Below are positions 53,421 to 62,348 of a stretch of DNA of 64,000 bases, piece after piece (within the stretch, counting starts at the first letter, position 1; each line of letters opens with the position of its first letter). The DNA comes from JANLTX01 sp049840835 (GTDB lineage: Bacteria > Armatimonadota > Armatimonadia > Armatimonadales > Armatimonadaceae), in the NCBI GenBank assembly GCA_049840835.1, contig JASGJG010000019.1, forward strand, positions 1-64,000. The letters are read 5' to 3'. The notes beneath the pieces are model-generated. The model was not told where the DNA came from and made no database searches. It worked only from the letters and a program-made list of their open reading frames with translations. The position numbers and the translations under genes are program-made.

Positions 53421-54932
53421 CTAGTACCCATTCGCGTGGGCGTTGGGATCATAGCCCAGGAACTGGCGACAGACATAGATATCCCAGCTTTTGACCGCGC
53501 CGACGAAACCAGGGCGCTCCACGCGCACAATGGTGAATGGCTCGACGACTCGGAAGTAGCGGTGGGCGAGCGCTAAGGGCTCCTCGGCTTTATCGGACTC
53601 CAGGCAGAGCACCGCGTTCTTGCCCAGTAGCTCCGTGGGGTTAGTCCATACAAAGAACTGGTCACGGCGAGTGCCGAAGTACAGCCCTTTGACCTCTGGT
53701 TGACCTTTCAGATAAAAAGAAAGCACCGAATTGACTTTGTAGTTGGTTCCGGCCACAAAGGCATCGCCACCCGCACGCTCACGGGCAATCTCGATATTCG
53801 TCGTCATCTCGGGCCAGCCAAAGTTCTCGCAAAGCTTCGCGCCGGTCTTGCGGTCTATCTTCGCACCCAATTTGGTAAATGCGCCTGGGAACAGCCCGAA
53901 GAGGGTCATGAGTACCGATAGCCCGATAGTGGCCGAGACCGCGAACCGATGCTCTATCGTCTTCTTTTCCCAGCTACCGGCTAGCCAGGCAGCCAGTGGC
54001 ATGAGAGCCACCACGTGCATAGGGGCAGGCCAGTTGGCCTCTAATTTGTTCTTGGCTGCCGTAGCGATACAGATAAGCAGAAAGGGCAGTGTAAGCGCCA
54101 GCACGAAGACTGCGCCGGGGTTGGTCTTGCGCTCCTTCCAGATGCGATACAGCGCGATTAGCTCTCCGAACCAGATAAGGGGACCGAGCGCGAGAGCCTG
54201 GCCGCCCAAGAAGTCGCCGAACAGTCGGCCCAGAAGTGTGCCACGCGTGTGAGAGCCGAGCCCCTGTGCGTGCTTGAGCTGAAGCCCATCATGATGCAAG
54301 TTCCAGATGACCATAGGCACGAACGCCAGTAGAGCAATCGCAAAGGCGATATACGGATGCGGTGTGCGCAGGTGCTTGCGATAGGGCTCGTGCCAGAATA
54401 GCAACACCAGTACACCCGGCGCAATGGCCAGCATGGTGACCTTGCAGAGAATCCCCAGCCCGGTAAGAATCCCTACTGCGTACCAGAGCTTCGGGTTATC
54501 GTCTTGAAGGGTTTTGGTGAGGGCATAGATAGCAGCCGCCCAGAAGAAGACCTGCGGAATGTCATAGGTGGCCATGAACCCACCGGCAAAGAGCAGGGGA
54601 GCGGCGCTGAGGAGAATCAGTGTCCAGAGCCCGACCTTGCTATCGAACCAGCGGCGTGCGATAAGAAAGGCGAGCCAGCCGGTGCCCGCCGAGAGCAATA
54701 CAGAGGCCAGTCGGACCCCAAACGGGTTATCTCCGAAGAAGAACGTACCGAAGCGCACAAAGTAGGCGATACCCGGTCCCTGGTCCACATAGGAGAGGTC
54801 TAAGTGGCGGCTCCAGGTCCAGTAGTAGCACTCATCCTGAAACATGCCCTGGGTGGCAGCGAGTATCAGCCGGAGGACAGTTACGGCAGCCAGAAGCCAG
54901 AAAGCCACACGCGCCGTCGGGTCTTTCTTCAC
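53421..54932 (-). CDS. GT39/ArnT-type membrane glycosyltransferase
   Basis: 503 residues. An acidic-motif loop after the first helix, GMFQDECYYWTWSRHLDLSY, then VDQGPGIAYFVRFGTFFFGD, is the signature of dolichyl/undecaprenyl-phosphate-sugar-dependent transferases. About ten helices follow, with LKHAQGLGSH between them. The last 150 residues form an extracytoplasmic domain (GGDAFVAGTNYKVNSVLSFY). It likely glycosylates lipid A, protein or another envelope acceptor. Acceptor and sugar cannot be told. Confidence 0.88.
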   Translation of the reverse strand: MKKDPTARVAFWLLAAVTVLRLILAATQGMFQDECYYWTWSRHLDLSYVDQGPGIAYFVRFGTFFFGDNPFGVRLASVLLSAGTGWLAFLIARRWFDSKVGLWTLILLSAAPLLFAGGFMATYDIPQVFFWAAAIYALTKTLQDDNPKLWYAVGILTGLGILCKVTMLAIAPGVLVLLFWHEPYRKHLRTPHPYIAFAIALLAFVPMVIWNLHHDGLQLKHAQGLGSHTRGTLLGRLFGDFLGGQALALGPLIWFGELIALYRIWKERKTNPGAVFVLALTLPFLLICIATAAKNKLEANWPAPMHVVALMPLAAWLAGSWEKKTIEHRFAVSATIGLSVLMTLFGLFPGAFTKLGAKIDRKTGAKLCENFGWPEMTTNIEIARERAGGDAFVAGTNYKVNSVLSFYLKGQPEVKGLYFGTRRDQFFVWTNPTELLGKNAVLCLESDKAEEPLALAHRYFRVVEPFTIVRVERPGFVGAVKSWDIYVCRQFLGYDPNAHANGY

Positions 54933-55002
54933 ATGGGCATTCTACCGGCTAACATGGCTTCGTGGCTGGAGAAAACCGCGGGTTGAAAACCCCGTCTAGA
55001 GA

Positions 55003-55157
55003 GCCCTCCCCCGGCTTCGCCACCCCCTCCCCGACTTCGTGGGGGGAGAGGGTTACAGAAGATGGAGAGCTTGCCAGATAACTGGACAGCCTATCGGATT
55101 TGTTTACCCCCGCCCCCAAACGAAGTCGGGGAGGGGGTGGCGAAGCCGGGGGAGGGC
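55003..55157. repeat. Long inverted repeat with GC-rich arms, flanked by 14-base direct repeats
   Basis: Left arm GCCCTCCCCCGGCTTCGCC then ACCCCCTCCCCGACTTCGT; right arm ACGAAGTCGGGGAGGGGGT then GGCGAAGCCGGGGGAGGGC, nearly perfect over about 38 bases. A GGGCATTCTACCGG direct repeat occurs at 54935-54948 and 55154-55167. The unit separates the zinc-finger gene stop from the glycosyltransferase start. Confidence 0.85.
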
Positions 55158-55160
55158 ATT

Positions 55161-55595
55161 CTACCGGAAGTAGCTTCGCTGAATCCGCTCTTGCTCTTCT
55201 TCACTGTTATGGTTACGGCGGTAGTGCTTCGCCATGACTGCGGCACGTAGCTTTTGCTTGCAGGAGGGGCAGAATATCTGGCGCTCTGGTTCCAGGGCGG
55301 CTATTTCTTGAAAGTAGGCAATGTTAGCGGCATAGGCGCCCTGCTCACGGAGGAACGTTTCCGAAGCCTGGACTTCGTTGGTCAGGTTGTTTCGGATTAC
55401 GAACCCGTTCTCCACCATGCAGCGGCGAATGTGGTCGGCGGCCATTCCCGGTTCGTCTAATACATCTGCGCGCACCTGCAGACGAACCAGAGTTTCGATT
55501 TCGGCGGAACTATACACCCGCTCTGGCTCTAAGAGGCGTGTAATAGCATAGGCAATCTCGCGCTTTCGTTTCGAGCCGATTCTTCGGTCCTGCAT
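55161..55595 (-). CDS. Small protein with C-terminal C2H2-like zinc finger
   Basis: 144 residues. The N-terminal half (RRIGSKRKREIAYAITRLLE, MAADHIRRCMVENGFVIRNN) looks like a winged helix. Near the end, FCPSCKQKLRAAVMAKHYRR followed by NH gives CxxC and HxxxxH, a C2H2-type metal site. It could be a DNA-binding regulator. No family recognised. Before insertion of the palindrome it probably lay directly in front of the glycosyltransferase. Confidence 0.65.
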   Translation of the reverse strand: MQDRRIGSKRKREIAYAITRLLEPERVYSSAEIETLVRLQVRADVLDEPGMAADHIRRCMVENGFVIRNNLTNEVQASETFLREQGAYAANIAYFQEIAALEPERQIFCPSCKQKLRAAVMAKHYRRNHNSEEEQERIQRSYFR

Positions 55596-55699
55596 AGTCT
55601 GACTCTCTATCGCCGGAGAAAGGGATGCGGTAAAAAACCACTCTTAGCGTGTGAGCAGGCTGGGCTATAATGAGAGAGACTAAAAGGAGGCTAAGCATC

Positions 55700-55897
55700 A
55701 TGGCAGATAAGAAACCAAGAAAAATCTCCCCCCAGGCGGCTAAGATTTTAGAGCAGTACCGCCAGGCCGGGCAGAAGAGTGGAGCGGCGGGAACCGGAGG
55801 CGCACCCAGTGCCGATGGTAGCGGAGCGACGGAAAAGACCACGGGGCCAGCAGCACCGGGTGCGCAGATGCGCCGCAGCGGCAACCGCGGAAAGTAG
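55700..55897 (+). CDS. Small basic, disordered protein
   Basis: 65 residues from ATG at 55700, with AAGGAGG ten bases upstream. Starts MADKKPRKISPQAAKILEQY and then is Gly/Ala/Ser-rich without hydrophobic core, ending RRSGNRGK. Likely real because of the ribosome site. Function unknown. The STAND regulator gene starts 14 bases after its stop. Confidence 0.65.
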   Translation: MADKKPRKISPQAAKILEQYRQAGQKSGAAGTGGAPSADGSGATEKTTGPAAPGAQMRRSGNRGK

Positions 55898-55911
55898 TCG
55901 CCTCGTAGCCT

Positions 55912-58452
55912 ATGAAGAGTACCGGCCCGGTCTGGCATGCCACTTTCCTAGGGGCATTTGGTCTGGAACGTGCCGGAGAGCGCCGCGAAAAGCTGCGCTC
56001 CTTGAAAATGGCGGTGTTGCTGGCCCGGCTGGCCGGCACACCGGGCAGACTCTTCTCTCGCGATGAACTCATCGCCGATCTCTGGCCGGACGATACCATA
56101 GAGTCCGGCCAGAACAGCCTGAGAGTGGCGCTCTCTCGCCTCAAGAGCGAGGTCGGAGAGGGGGTTATCGAGGCCACCCGGCTCCATATCCGCCTGATTC
56201 CTGGCACCTTAGACACCGATGTCGCCGCGTTTGAAGCCGCTGTAAAGCGAGGAGACTGGGCCAACGCGCTGGCTCTCCACAAAGGCCCGTATCTTCCTGG
56301 CGCCTACGATGATGCCACGGTCTTAGAGCGCGAGCGCTTAGAAGAACTGGCCGGTCGTATGCGCGAGCGTGCCGCATCTATCGGTAGTGAGCTTCCACGC
56401 CCTGCGCTTCCTGAATATCTTACGCGCTATCTTCCCCCCGCCGGACTGGAAGACGAACTCGCGGCGCTAATACGCGCGCGTCGCCTGACCACGATTCTTG
56501 GCCCTGGCGGTATCGGTAAGACCCGCCTTGCTACCGAACTGGCTCGCCGCCTGACGGATGAGTTCGCACTGGTGGCCCTAGTCCCGCTAGACGAATGCTT
56601 CGAGGCCGCCCGGATTCCCGAGCGCCTGCGGGCTGTACTCTCTCTAACCCTGCACGAAGGCTCCACCCGCGAAGTCCTTGCTACGTTTTTCCAGAACCGC
56701 TCCGCGTTGCTGGTCTTAGACAACGTGGAGCAGCTCCTGGTGCTGGATAACATGGAGCAGCTTGTGGCCACGGGTGCGGCAGAGGTCATAGAAGACCTAC
56801 TACAGGCCATTCCCACTCTGCGGCTACTCGTAACCTCCCGGCAGGCGCTGGGCGTGCCCGGTGAGCAAGTCTTCCCGTTGCTCACCCTGCCGTCCGAAGA
56901 GAGCGAGGCGCTGTTTATCGACCGTGCCCGCTATGCCCGCCCCGGCTTCACGCCCGATTCCCGAAGCCTGAATGCCATACGAACTCTCTGCGCTCGGCTA
57001 GATGGCATTCCGCTGGCGCTGGAGCTAGCGGCCAGCCGGATGCGCAGCCAGAGCGTGACCGAGATTCTGGAGCAGCTGGAGCGTGGTGACCGCCCACTCA
57101 TGCAGCCCGGCAAGCTCGCCCGCCACGCCTCCCTGGAAGCCGCCATTGCGTGGAGCTGGCGCTTGCTCCCCGTGCACCAGCAGCGTTTTCTGGCCCAGCT
57201 CTCCGTATTTCGGGGCGGCTGGACCGTGGAGGCTGCCGCTTTTGTGGGAGACTGCCCCGATGCCGCCGACCGCTTAGAGGCGTTCTTAGATGCCTCGCTA
57301 ATAGTCCGCGAAGAGACCATCTCCGGTCGGACTCGCTTCCGGCTCTTAGAGACCATTCGCGCGTTCGCCGCTCAGCAGCTAGACCCTGGCTTGCGTGAGC
57401 AAGCGCGGGTGCGCCACCGTGACTATTTCAGCCGCTCCGCCTCTCGGGAAGATACTGAGAATATCCTGGCCGCACTCGCCTCCGCGCGGGAAGACGATGA
57501 CGCCGCGACCGCCTATAGTCTACTCGTTACCCACGGGCAGGGTTATCTCTCCCTGCTGGGCGCCAGTGTGGGATTGGCAGAGTGCCGCGCTACCCTGGCC
57601 CTTCCAGCACCGACCCCAAAAGAGCGGCTGATTGTACTGAGTCTCGCCGTTCAGTTCGCAGACACTCTGGGCGATCTGGTTCTGGCTCGCCTGCTTACCA
57701 GCGAAGCCTTTGAAATGGCAGGCGCCGACCCAACACTACGCGCCATTGCGCTCTCGATACAGGGTCAGCTTGCTGTGTCGTGCTATCTCAGCCCAGATGA
57801 GATGATTCCACCGCTCCGGGAAGCGCTGGAACTCACAGTGGCTATAGGCGACGATACCACTCGCGCGACGGTTCTGCGCCGCCTGGGCATCCTGCTCCTG
57901 CGCTCCCGCCAGTTCGACGAAGCCCATGCCTGCTTCGCCCAATCCGAAGAACTATTCACGGCTATCGGGGACCTCACCGGCGCGCGCTACGCCATGGCGA
58001 ACCGAGCGCATGTGCGCTTCGAGCAGGGGAGTTTAGAGGGAGCGTTAGCGCTTTACCGAGTCTGTCTGGAGCGGGCACGCGAGGAGGGGGACTGGGTCCA
58101 TGAGTCCAAGATTCTGCTCAACATCGGCTCTATCGAAGCCGCACTGAAGCATTGGTCCGAGGCCAGAACCACCACGCAGGAGTGCATTCAACTCTGTCAG
58201 CGCATCGGCAACATGCGCACCCTATCGTTCGCGCTCTGGAACCTGCCTGAGCCCATGATGCACCTGGGCCACCCCGATAAAGCTGCGTCTCTACTGCGCT
58301 ACGCCGAACGCCTCTGGCTCACCCGCTTCGGCGCCCTGGCTCCCGATGACATCACCTATCGTGATGACATCCTCGCCACCAGCACCATCCCTGCCAGTGA
58401 TGCCCCGAAGACCCTCGATGAAGCCCTGTCTCTGGCATTGTCGGTAGCGTAG
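55912..58452 (+). CDS. SARP-like transcription regulator with STAND (NB-ARC) ATPase and TPR repeats
   Basis: 846 residues. OmpR-type winged helix at about 8-100: FLGAFGLERAGERREKLRSL, SRDELIADLWPDDTIESGQN, SLRVALSRLKSEVG. NB-ARC ATPase at about 190-500: Walker A ILGPGGIGKTRLATELA, Walker B LLVLDNVEQ (present twice in tandem), LRLLVTSRQALGVPGE, and GIPLALELAASRM. Helical TPR region to the end (ATVLRRLGILLLRSRQFDEA, ALALYRVCLERAREEGDWVH). Such proteins are ligand-driven switches; close relatives activate secondary metabolism. The HNH nuclease gene begins one base after its stop, so both are likely cotranscribed. Confidence 0.88.
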   Translation: MKSTGPVWHATFLGAFGLERAGERREKLRSLKMAVLLARLAGTPGRLFSRDELIADLWPDDTIESGQNSLRVALSRLKSEVGEGVIEATRLHIRLIPGTLDTDVAAFEAAVKRGDWANALALHKGPYLPGAYDDATVLERERLEELAGRMRERAASIGSELPRPALPEYLTRYLPPAGLEDELAALIRARRLTTILGPGGIGKTRLATELARRLTDEFALVALVPLDECFEAARIPERLRAVLSLTLHEGSTREVLATFFQNRSALLVLDNVEQLLVLDNMEQLVATGAAEVIEDLLQAIPTLRLLVTSRQALGVPGEQVFPLLTLPSEESEALFIDRARYARPGFTPDSRSLNAIRTLCARLDGIPLALELAASRMRSQSVTEILEQLERGDRPLMQPGKLARHASLEAAIAWSWRLLPVHQQRFLAQLSVFRGGWTVEAAAFVGDCPDAADRLEAFLDASLIVREETISGRTRFRLLETIRAFAAQQLDPGLREQARVRHRDYFSRSASREDTENILAALASAREDDDAATAYSLLVTHGQGYLSLLGASVGLAECRATLALPAPTPKERLIVLSLAVQFADTLGDLVLARLLTSEAFEMAGADPTLRAIALSIQGQLAVSCYLSPDEMIPPLREALELTVAIGDDTTRATVLRRLGILLLRSRQFDEAHACFAQSEELFTAIGDLTGARYAMANRAHVRFEQGSLEGALALYRVCLERAREEGDWVHESKILLNIGSIEAALKHWSEARTTTQECIQLCQRIGNMRTLSFALWNLPEPMMHLGHPDKAASLLRYAERLWLTRFGALAPDDITYRDDILATSTIPASDAPKTLDEALSLALSVA

Positions 58453-58453
58453 C

Positions 58454-59395
58454 ATGACCTCGGGAGCACTTCCTAAATACCTGCACGAGCTTGCCCATCT
58501 CCATAGGAACGCCACGAAAGCAAAGGGAGCGGCGCCGCACAAGCCTCTTCTTCTTCTCGCTATTTTGCAAGAACTAGATGCCGGGCGAATTTCCGAGAAT
58601 CTGATAACACTTACCCCGGAGCTAGTAGCTGCATTTCAGACTAACTGGCAAGCACTCGTTCCGAAAGAAGCAAACTGGCAGCCTCGCATGAGCTACCCTT
58701 TCCGTTATTTAAAGCGAGACGGATTCTGGGAGTTGGTGAAAGATGGTCAGCCAGTCACTATAGAGACAAAATATGAACCTAGCCTGAATCAGCTTGCGGC
58801 TCTTTGTGATGGCGGGCGCTTCTCCGCAGACCTATGGGAGCTATTGACCGATAGTCAGATCCGCGCAGTGCTTCGTGACCAAATCCAGAACACTTACTTT
58901 GCAGGAACCTCCACACCAGTTAGTGAGGTTGTCACGCTGAACTATCTAGCAATACAGATAGACAGGCTGAAGAACCAGGCACAGGCGAAGTTCAAGGTGA
59001 AGTACGTGCAGGAGCGCAAAGATGAATGCTACGTGCGGAACCGGCTATTTCCCCAGGTAATCCGTGATCTCTACAACAACTCTTGCTGCATTTGCCACCA
59101 ATCCGCTAGTCTGCCTAAGAGCACCCTCATAGATGGGGCGCATATTATGCCGTTTGCGGAGTTCCATAACGATGATCCGCGCAATGGGCTGGCGCTCTGT
59201 AAGAACCATCATTGGGCCTTTGATGCTGGCGCATGGAGTCTGACAGATGAAGGGCGAGTCATCGTTTCGCCAAAGCTGGCTAGCAGTGCAGGCTTTTTAG
59301 AAGCGAATGCGCCGATTGCCCTGCCGAAGGAGGCTACCTGCAAGCCAGATCCGCAGGCGCTTGCCTGGCATCGGTCACATATCTTCCAAAGCTAA
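58454..59395 (+). CDS. HNH endonuclease with N-terminal putative recognition domain
   Basis: 313 residues. The C-terminal HNH nuclease (about 210-270) has SCCICHQSASLPKSTLIDGA, HIMPFAEFHND, then RNGLALCKNHHWAFD, with two CxxC-type metal ligands and the catalytic histidine. The N-terminal 110 residues carry GAAPHKPLLLLAILQELDAG and MSYPFRYLKRDGFWEL, a pattern met in McrA-like and phosphorothioate-dependent restriction nucleases; this match is from memory of the family pattern and is uncertain. No methylase is nearby. It is coupled to the STAND regulator gene. Confidence 0.8.
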   Translation: MTSGALPKYLHELAHLHRNATKAKGAAPHKPLLLLAILQELDAGRISENLITLTPELVAAFQTNWQALVPKEANWQPRMSYPFRYLKRDGFWELVKDGQPVTIETKYEPSLNQLAALCDGGRFSADLWELLTDSQIRAVLRDQIQNTYFAGTSTPVSEVVTLNYLAIQIDRLKNQAQAKFKVKYVQERKDECYVRNRLFPQVIRDLYNNSCCICHQSASLPKSTLIDGAHIMPFAEFHNDDPRNGLALCKNHHWAFDAGAWSLTDEGRVIVSPKLASSAGFLEANAPIALPKEATCKPDPQALAWHRSHIFQS

Positions 59396-61098
59396 GGAGT
59401 CGAGGGAGCGACTGGGAGAAAGTAGGGGCCAATATGCCCAGGATCAGGTGGTGTTGCAGGCCCTAATGGTGTCAATGAACCATTGGAGTTGATCTGATAG
59501 AGGCCGAAGCGATTTTCATCGATACTGTTGCCAGACCAGTAGGGATGGGTGTACATCAGATCTTTGGTGGGGTGGAGGCGCATCGAGCCAAAACAATCCG
59601 GTTTACCCGGCATAGCGAGAGAGTACGTGGAGATCGTGCCACTCGCAGCGATAGGATAGGTGCGGACGGGCGTGAGATTGTCGGGAAACGTAGAGGATTC
59701 GTACGATGCCCAGACATAGCGGCCATCGCGTGACACGGCCAGGGACTCTATGGAGTCGTTTGGTGCGATCATCGGCAGGGGATTTTGCAGTTGTCCGCTG
59801 GTTAATAAAAAGACATCAATGCCGTGATTGAATCCCACGGCGTCATAGAGCGCTCGGCCTTTAGGGTCCAGGTAGATAGAGCGCGCGTATGTCGTCTGTT
59901 TATTCTGCAGTAGGGCGAGCTGCCCGGTGGCAGTAAAGCTGAACACACGATATGCGCTGTCGTAAACCCGGCTATAAAGGTATCGTCCATCCGCGGAGGC
60001 TTCCAGATACGTGCTACCGAAGTTGCCGCTGGCGTTAATCAAGAATCTGGAGGGGTTGAGTGGGGTAAGGTTACCGTCCGGTTCTACCTTGTATTGGAGG
60101 ACTCCGAAGTAATCCGATACATAGGCGAATTTGCCATCGGGGGAGAAGCGGATACAGGTCGGAAAGGCATTTTCGGCATAGCTGATCGTGTGCAGAAGCG
60201 TCAGGCCCGTTTCTTCGATCTTATAGATACAGACGCTCCCCTGACCTCTGTTAGTTCCCAGATTGATAGCATAGGCATACGGAAGCTTGGGATGTGCCTG
60301 AAGATCGCAAGTGAACAATCCCGCCGGGACGCTGGGATTGGGAAGTGGCACTATAGTATCGTTGTCATCCACGCGAAATTGATGAATGGTCATACCGTCA
60401 TTGTGGAGAACGTTGCCTGTTAAGAAGCAGGCGAGCCACTTGGCGGGCCGCACAGGAATGGGGGGCGTGGTAACGCTGACCCCGGATTCGGTGTCGCGAA
60501 TGGTAATAGCGGCGCTTCCATACGCCACGCCCTGAAGACTCTGATCGGCTCCCACCGTAAGAATGGAAGGATTGTCCGACGTTATCTGGAGCGCCTCAGG
60601 AGCAAGGACCAGCAGGTTGTTGTCCGCATCATAGGCAGAAATAGACAACGCTACTGTCTTGCCGATACCAACCACATTGGGAGGAGTGACCGTGATACGC
60701 GCTACTGTGCTAACTAGCGACAGAGAAATGCGGGCTTCCTGCTGCTCTGGAACTGTTGTTACCGTACCTGCTTTGGCGAGAGCGATACCAGTCGCATCAC
60801 TGCTGGCAAAGGCTTCTGCATAGACTCCGATTGGCCCTGGAACCAGATTCGAAAAGAGAGCGGTACTGGTGCCGCCATTCGTAGGCCGCGACAAAATGCG
60901 AAAGTCAATCTCTGCACCGTCACGCCACAAGGAAACACGCAGGGAGTTCGCCGCGCGTGGAATTACTCGGGAACGTTCGGGCCAGCGTATCGAAATACTG
61001 GCACTACTCCGTGAAATAGCTTTTAGGGAGCTGTTGTGTCCTCCGCAACTACTTAATACTGGTAAAGATAACAGAAGGCAGAGCTGCCAGATACGCAT
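59392..61098 (-). CDS. Lipoprotein with Ig-like domain and lactonase-type beta-propeller
   Basis: 568 residues. Lipobox LSSC (Cys18). Then beta domains, including a Big2-like stretch (VALSISAYDADNNLLVLAPE, LQGVAYGSAAITIRD). From about 235 comes a seven-bladed propeller typical of 6-phosphogluconolactonase/YVTN proteins: CIRFSPDGKFAYVSDYFG, LEASADGRYLYSRVYD, LAVSRDGRYVWASYES. The surface role is unknown. It converges with the HNH gene and overlaps it by 4 bases. Confidence 0.82.
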   Translation of the reverse strand: MRIWQLCLLLSLPVLSSCGGHNSSLKAISRSSASISIRWPERSRVIPRAANSLRVSLWRDGAEIDFRILSRPTNGGTSTALFSNLVPGPIGVYAEAFASSDATGIALAKAGTVTTVPEQQEARISLSLVSTVARITVTPPNVVGIGKTVALSISAYDADNNLLVLAPEALQITSDNPSILTVGADQSLQGVAYGSAAITIRDTESGVSVTTPPIPVRPAKWLACFLTGNVLHNDGMTIHQFRVDDNDTIVPLPNPSVPAGLFTCDLQAHPKLPYAYAINLGTNRGQGSVCIYKIEETGLTLLHTISYAENAFPTCIRFSPDGKFAYVSDYFGVLQYKVEPDGNLTPLNPSRFLINASGNFGSTYLEASADGRYLYSRVYDSAYRVFSFTATGQLALLQNKQTTYARSIYLDPKGRALYDAVGFNHGIDVFLLTSGQLQNPLPMIAPNDSIESLAVSRDGRYVWASYESSTFPDNLTPVRTYPIAASGTISTYSLAMPGKPDCFGSMRLHPTKDLMYTHPYWSGNSIDENRFGLYQINSNGSLTPLGPATPPDPGHIGPYFLPVAPSTP

Positions 61099-61146
61099 AG
61101 TCTATTTTAACCTGAGAATGTAACTATTAACGAAAAGAATAAGGCA

Positions 61147-61171
61147 CGGCCAGGAAGAGATTTCCTGGCCG
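61147..61171 (-). terminator. Hairpin after the second Gfo/Idh/MocA gene
   Basis: Stem CGGCCAGGAA / TTCCTGGCCG with a 5-base loop, nine bases past the stop. On the minus strand it is followed by TTATTCTTTT, a moderate T-rich tail. Confidence 0.75.
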
Positions 61172-61179
61172 TAGATCAC

Positions 61180-62289
61180 TTACTTATCCAACTCGCCGGG
61201 CTGTAGGCCCACGGGGAGCATGGCGGGGCGACTGACTTCCGAGGTCATGGTGTAGTGGGTGCCGGAGTTCGAGGATTTCTCGAAGCCGGTCATGGCTTCC
61301 AGCACATGGGCGGCCAGTGCGCCGCTGACCCGGTGATCGCGCCCGGTCTGGAACGCGACGGCGATATCTGCTGCACCAATGCCACGGCTGTTATCGGTGT
61401 AGCCATGGGTGAGAGTCACTTCCTCCCAATCCCCGTTGCCACGCTTCAGACGCACCGGACCACCGAAGCCGTTTGGGTCGGGTACAGCTAGCGTACCCTC
61501 GGTGCCGAAGACCACGATGGGGGAGAACGGTGGCACGCCGTATACATCAAAGCTCTGTACGATCTGACCGATGGTGCCGTTCGCGAACTCCATTACCCCA
61601 GAGTAGTGGGTGGGCACTTCGACATCGATAACCGTCCCGTTCAGCGGCTGGCTGGTAATCGTGCGCTTGGGGAACGTAGTTCGCACGCAGCCGGTGAGTC
61701 GCTTGATGGGGCCGAGCATGTTCACCATAGCCGTAATGTAGTAGGGACCCATATCCAGCATGGGGCCACCACCGGGTTTGTAGTAGAACTCCGGAGCCGG
61801 GTGCCAGGATTCGTGGCCGCGTGAAAGCATGGTCGCCATAGCCGCTACCGGCTCCCCGATGGCGCCATCATCGATTAGCTTCCGGCAGGTCTGATGCCCA
61901 CCGCCCAGAAACGTATCCGGAGCGCATCCCAGCCGCAGACCCTTCTCTTTGGCCATAGCAACCAGCGCCGCACCTTCTTCGTAGGTCACCGCCAGTGGCT
62001 TCTCCAGGTGCACGTGCTTGCCCGCTTCCAGCGCCGCTTTAGTAACCGGGTAGTGAGCTTTGGGAATGGTGAGGTTGATAATGATTTCGGTTTCCGGGTC
62101 GGCTAGCAGCTCATCTACAGTGAGAGCACGGCACCCGTTTTTGTCAGCAGCAGCCTTGGCACGGTCCATATCCAGGTCCGCACAGGCAGCGATAGAGAGA
62201 GTTGGGAAGAGTTTAGTGGCGTTGAAGTACGCGCCAGAGATGGCCCCGCACCCGATCACGCCGAATTTCACAGGTCGAAGGTCGGACAT
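61180..62289 (-). CDS. Gfo/Idh/MocA-family oxidoreductase (second)
   Basis: 369 residues. NAD(P) fold KFGVIGCGAISGAYFNATKL, then LEKPLAVTYEEGAALVAMAK and PGGGPMLDMGPYYITAMVNM, with the Asp/Tyr of the active site (Tyr replaces the usual His pair). It is only distantly like the gene at 28194, so not a recent duplicate. Substrate unknown, probably a sugar. Single gene, divergent from the kinase. Confidence 0.93.
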   Translation of the reverse strand: MSDLRPVKFGVIGCGAISGAYFNATKLFPTLSIAACADLDMDRAKAAADKNGCRALTVDELLADPETEIIINLTIPKAHYPVTKAALEAGKHVHLEKPLAVTYEEGAALVAMAKEKGLRLGCAPDTFLGGGHQTCRKLIDDGAIGEPVAAMATMLSRGHESWHPAPEFYYKPGGGPMLDMGPYYITAMVNMLGPIKRLTGCVRTTFPKRTITSQPLNGTVIDVEVPTHYSGVMEFANGTIGQIVQSFDVYGVPPFSPIVVFGTEGTLAVPDPNGFGGPVRLKRGNGDWEEVTLTHGYTDNSRGIGAADIAVAFQTGRDHRVSGALAAHVLEAMTGFEKSSNSGTHYTMTSEVSRPAMLPVGLQPGELDK

Positions 62290-62348
62290 GGGGCTATATT
62301 GGCTATGCGCGCGGCATCCCCCTGCGTGAAGTAAAAGAGTAAAAACAA

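Noticed and set aside
53201..53530. N-terminal extension of PanB to 53530.
   Set aside because: The extra part is the translation of a palindromic repeat, and GTG 53200 fits the family start.
35664..55160. GC-rich repeats as a possible CRISPR array.
   Set aside because: Copies are scattered, differ in spacing and lie inside genes; no regular spacers and no cas genes.
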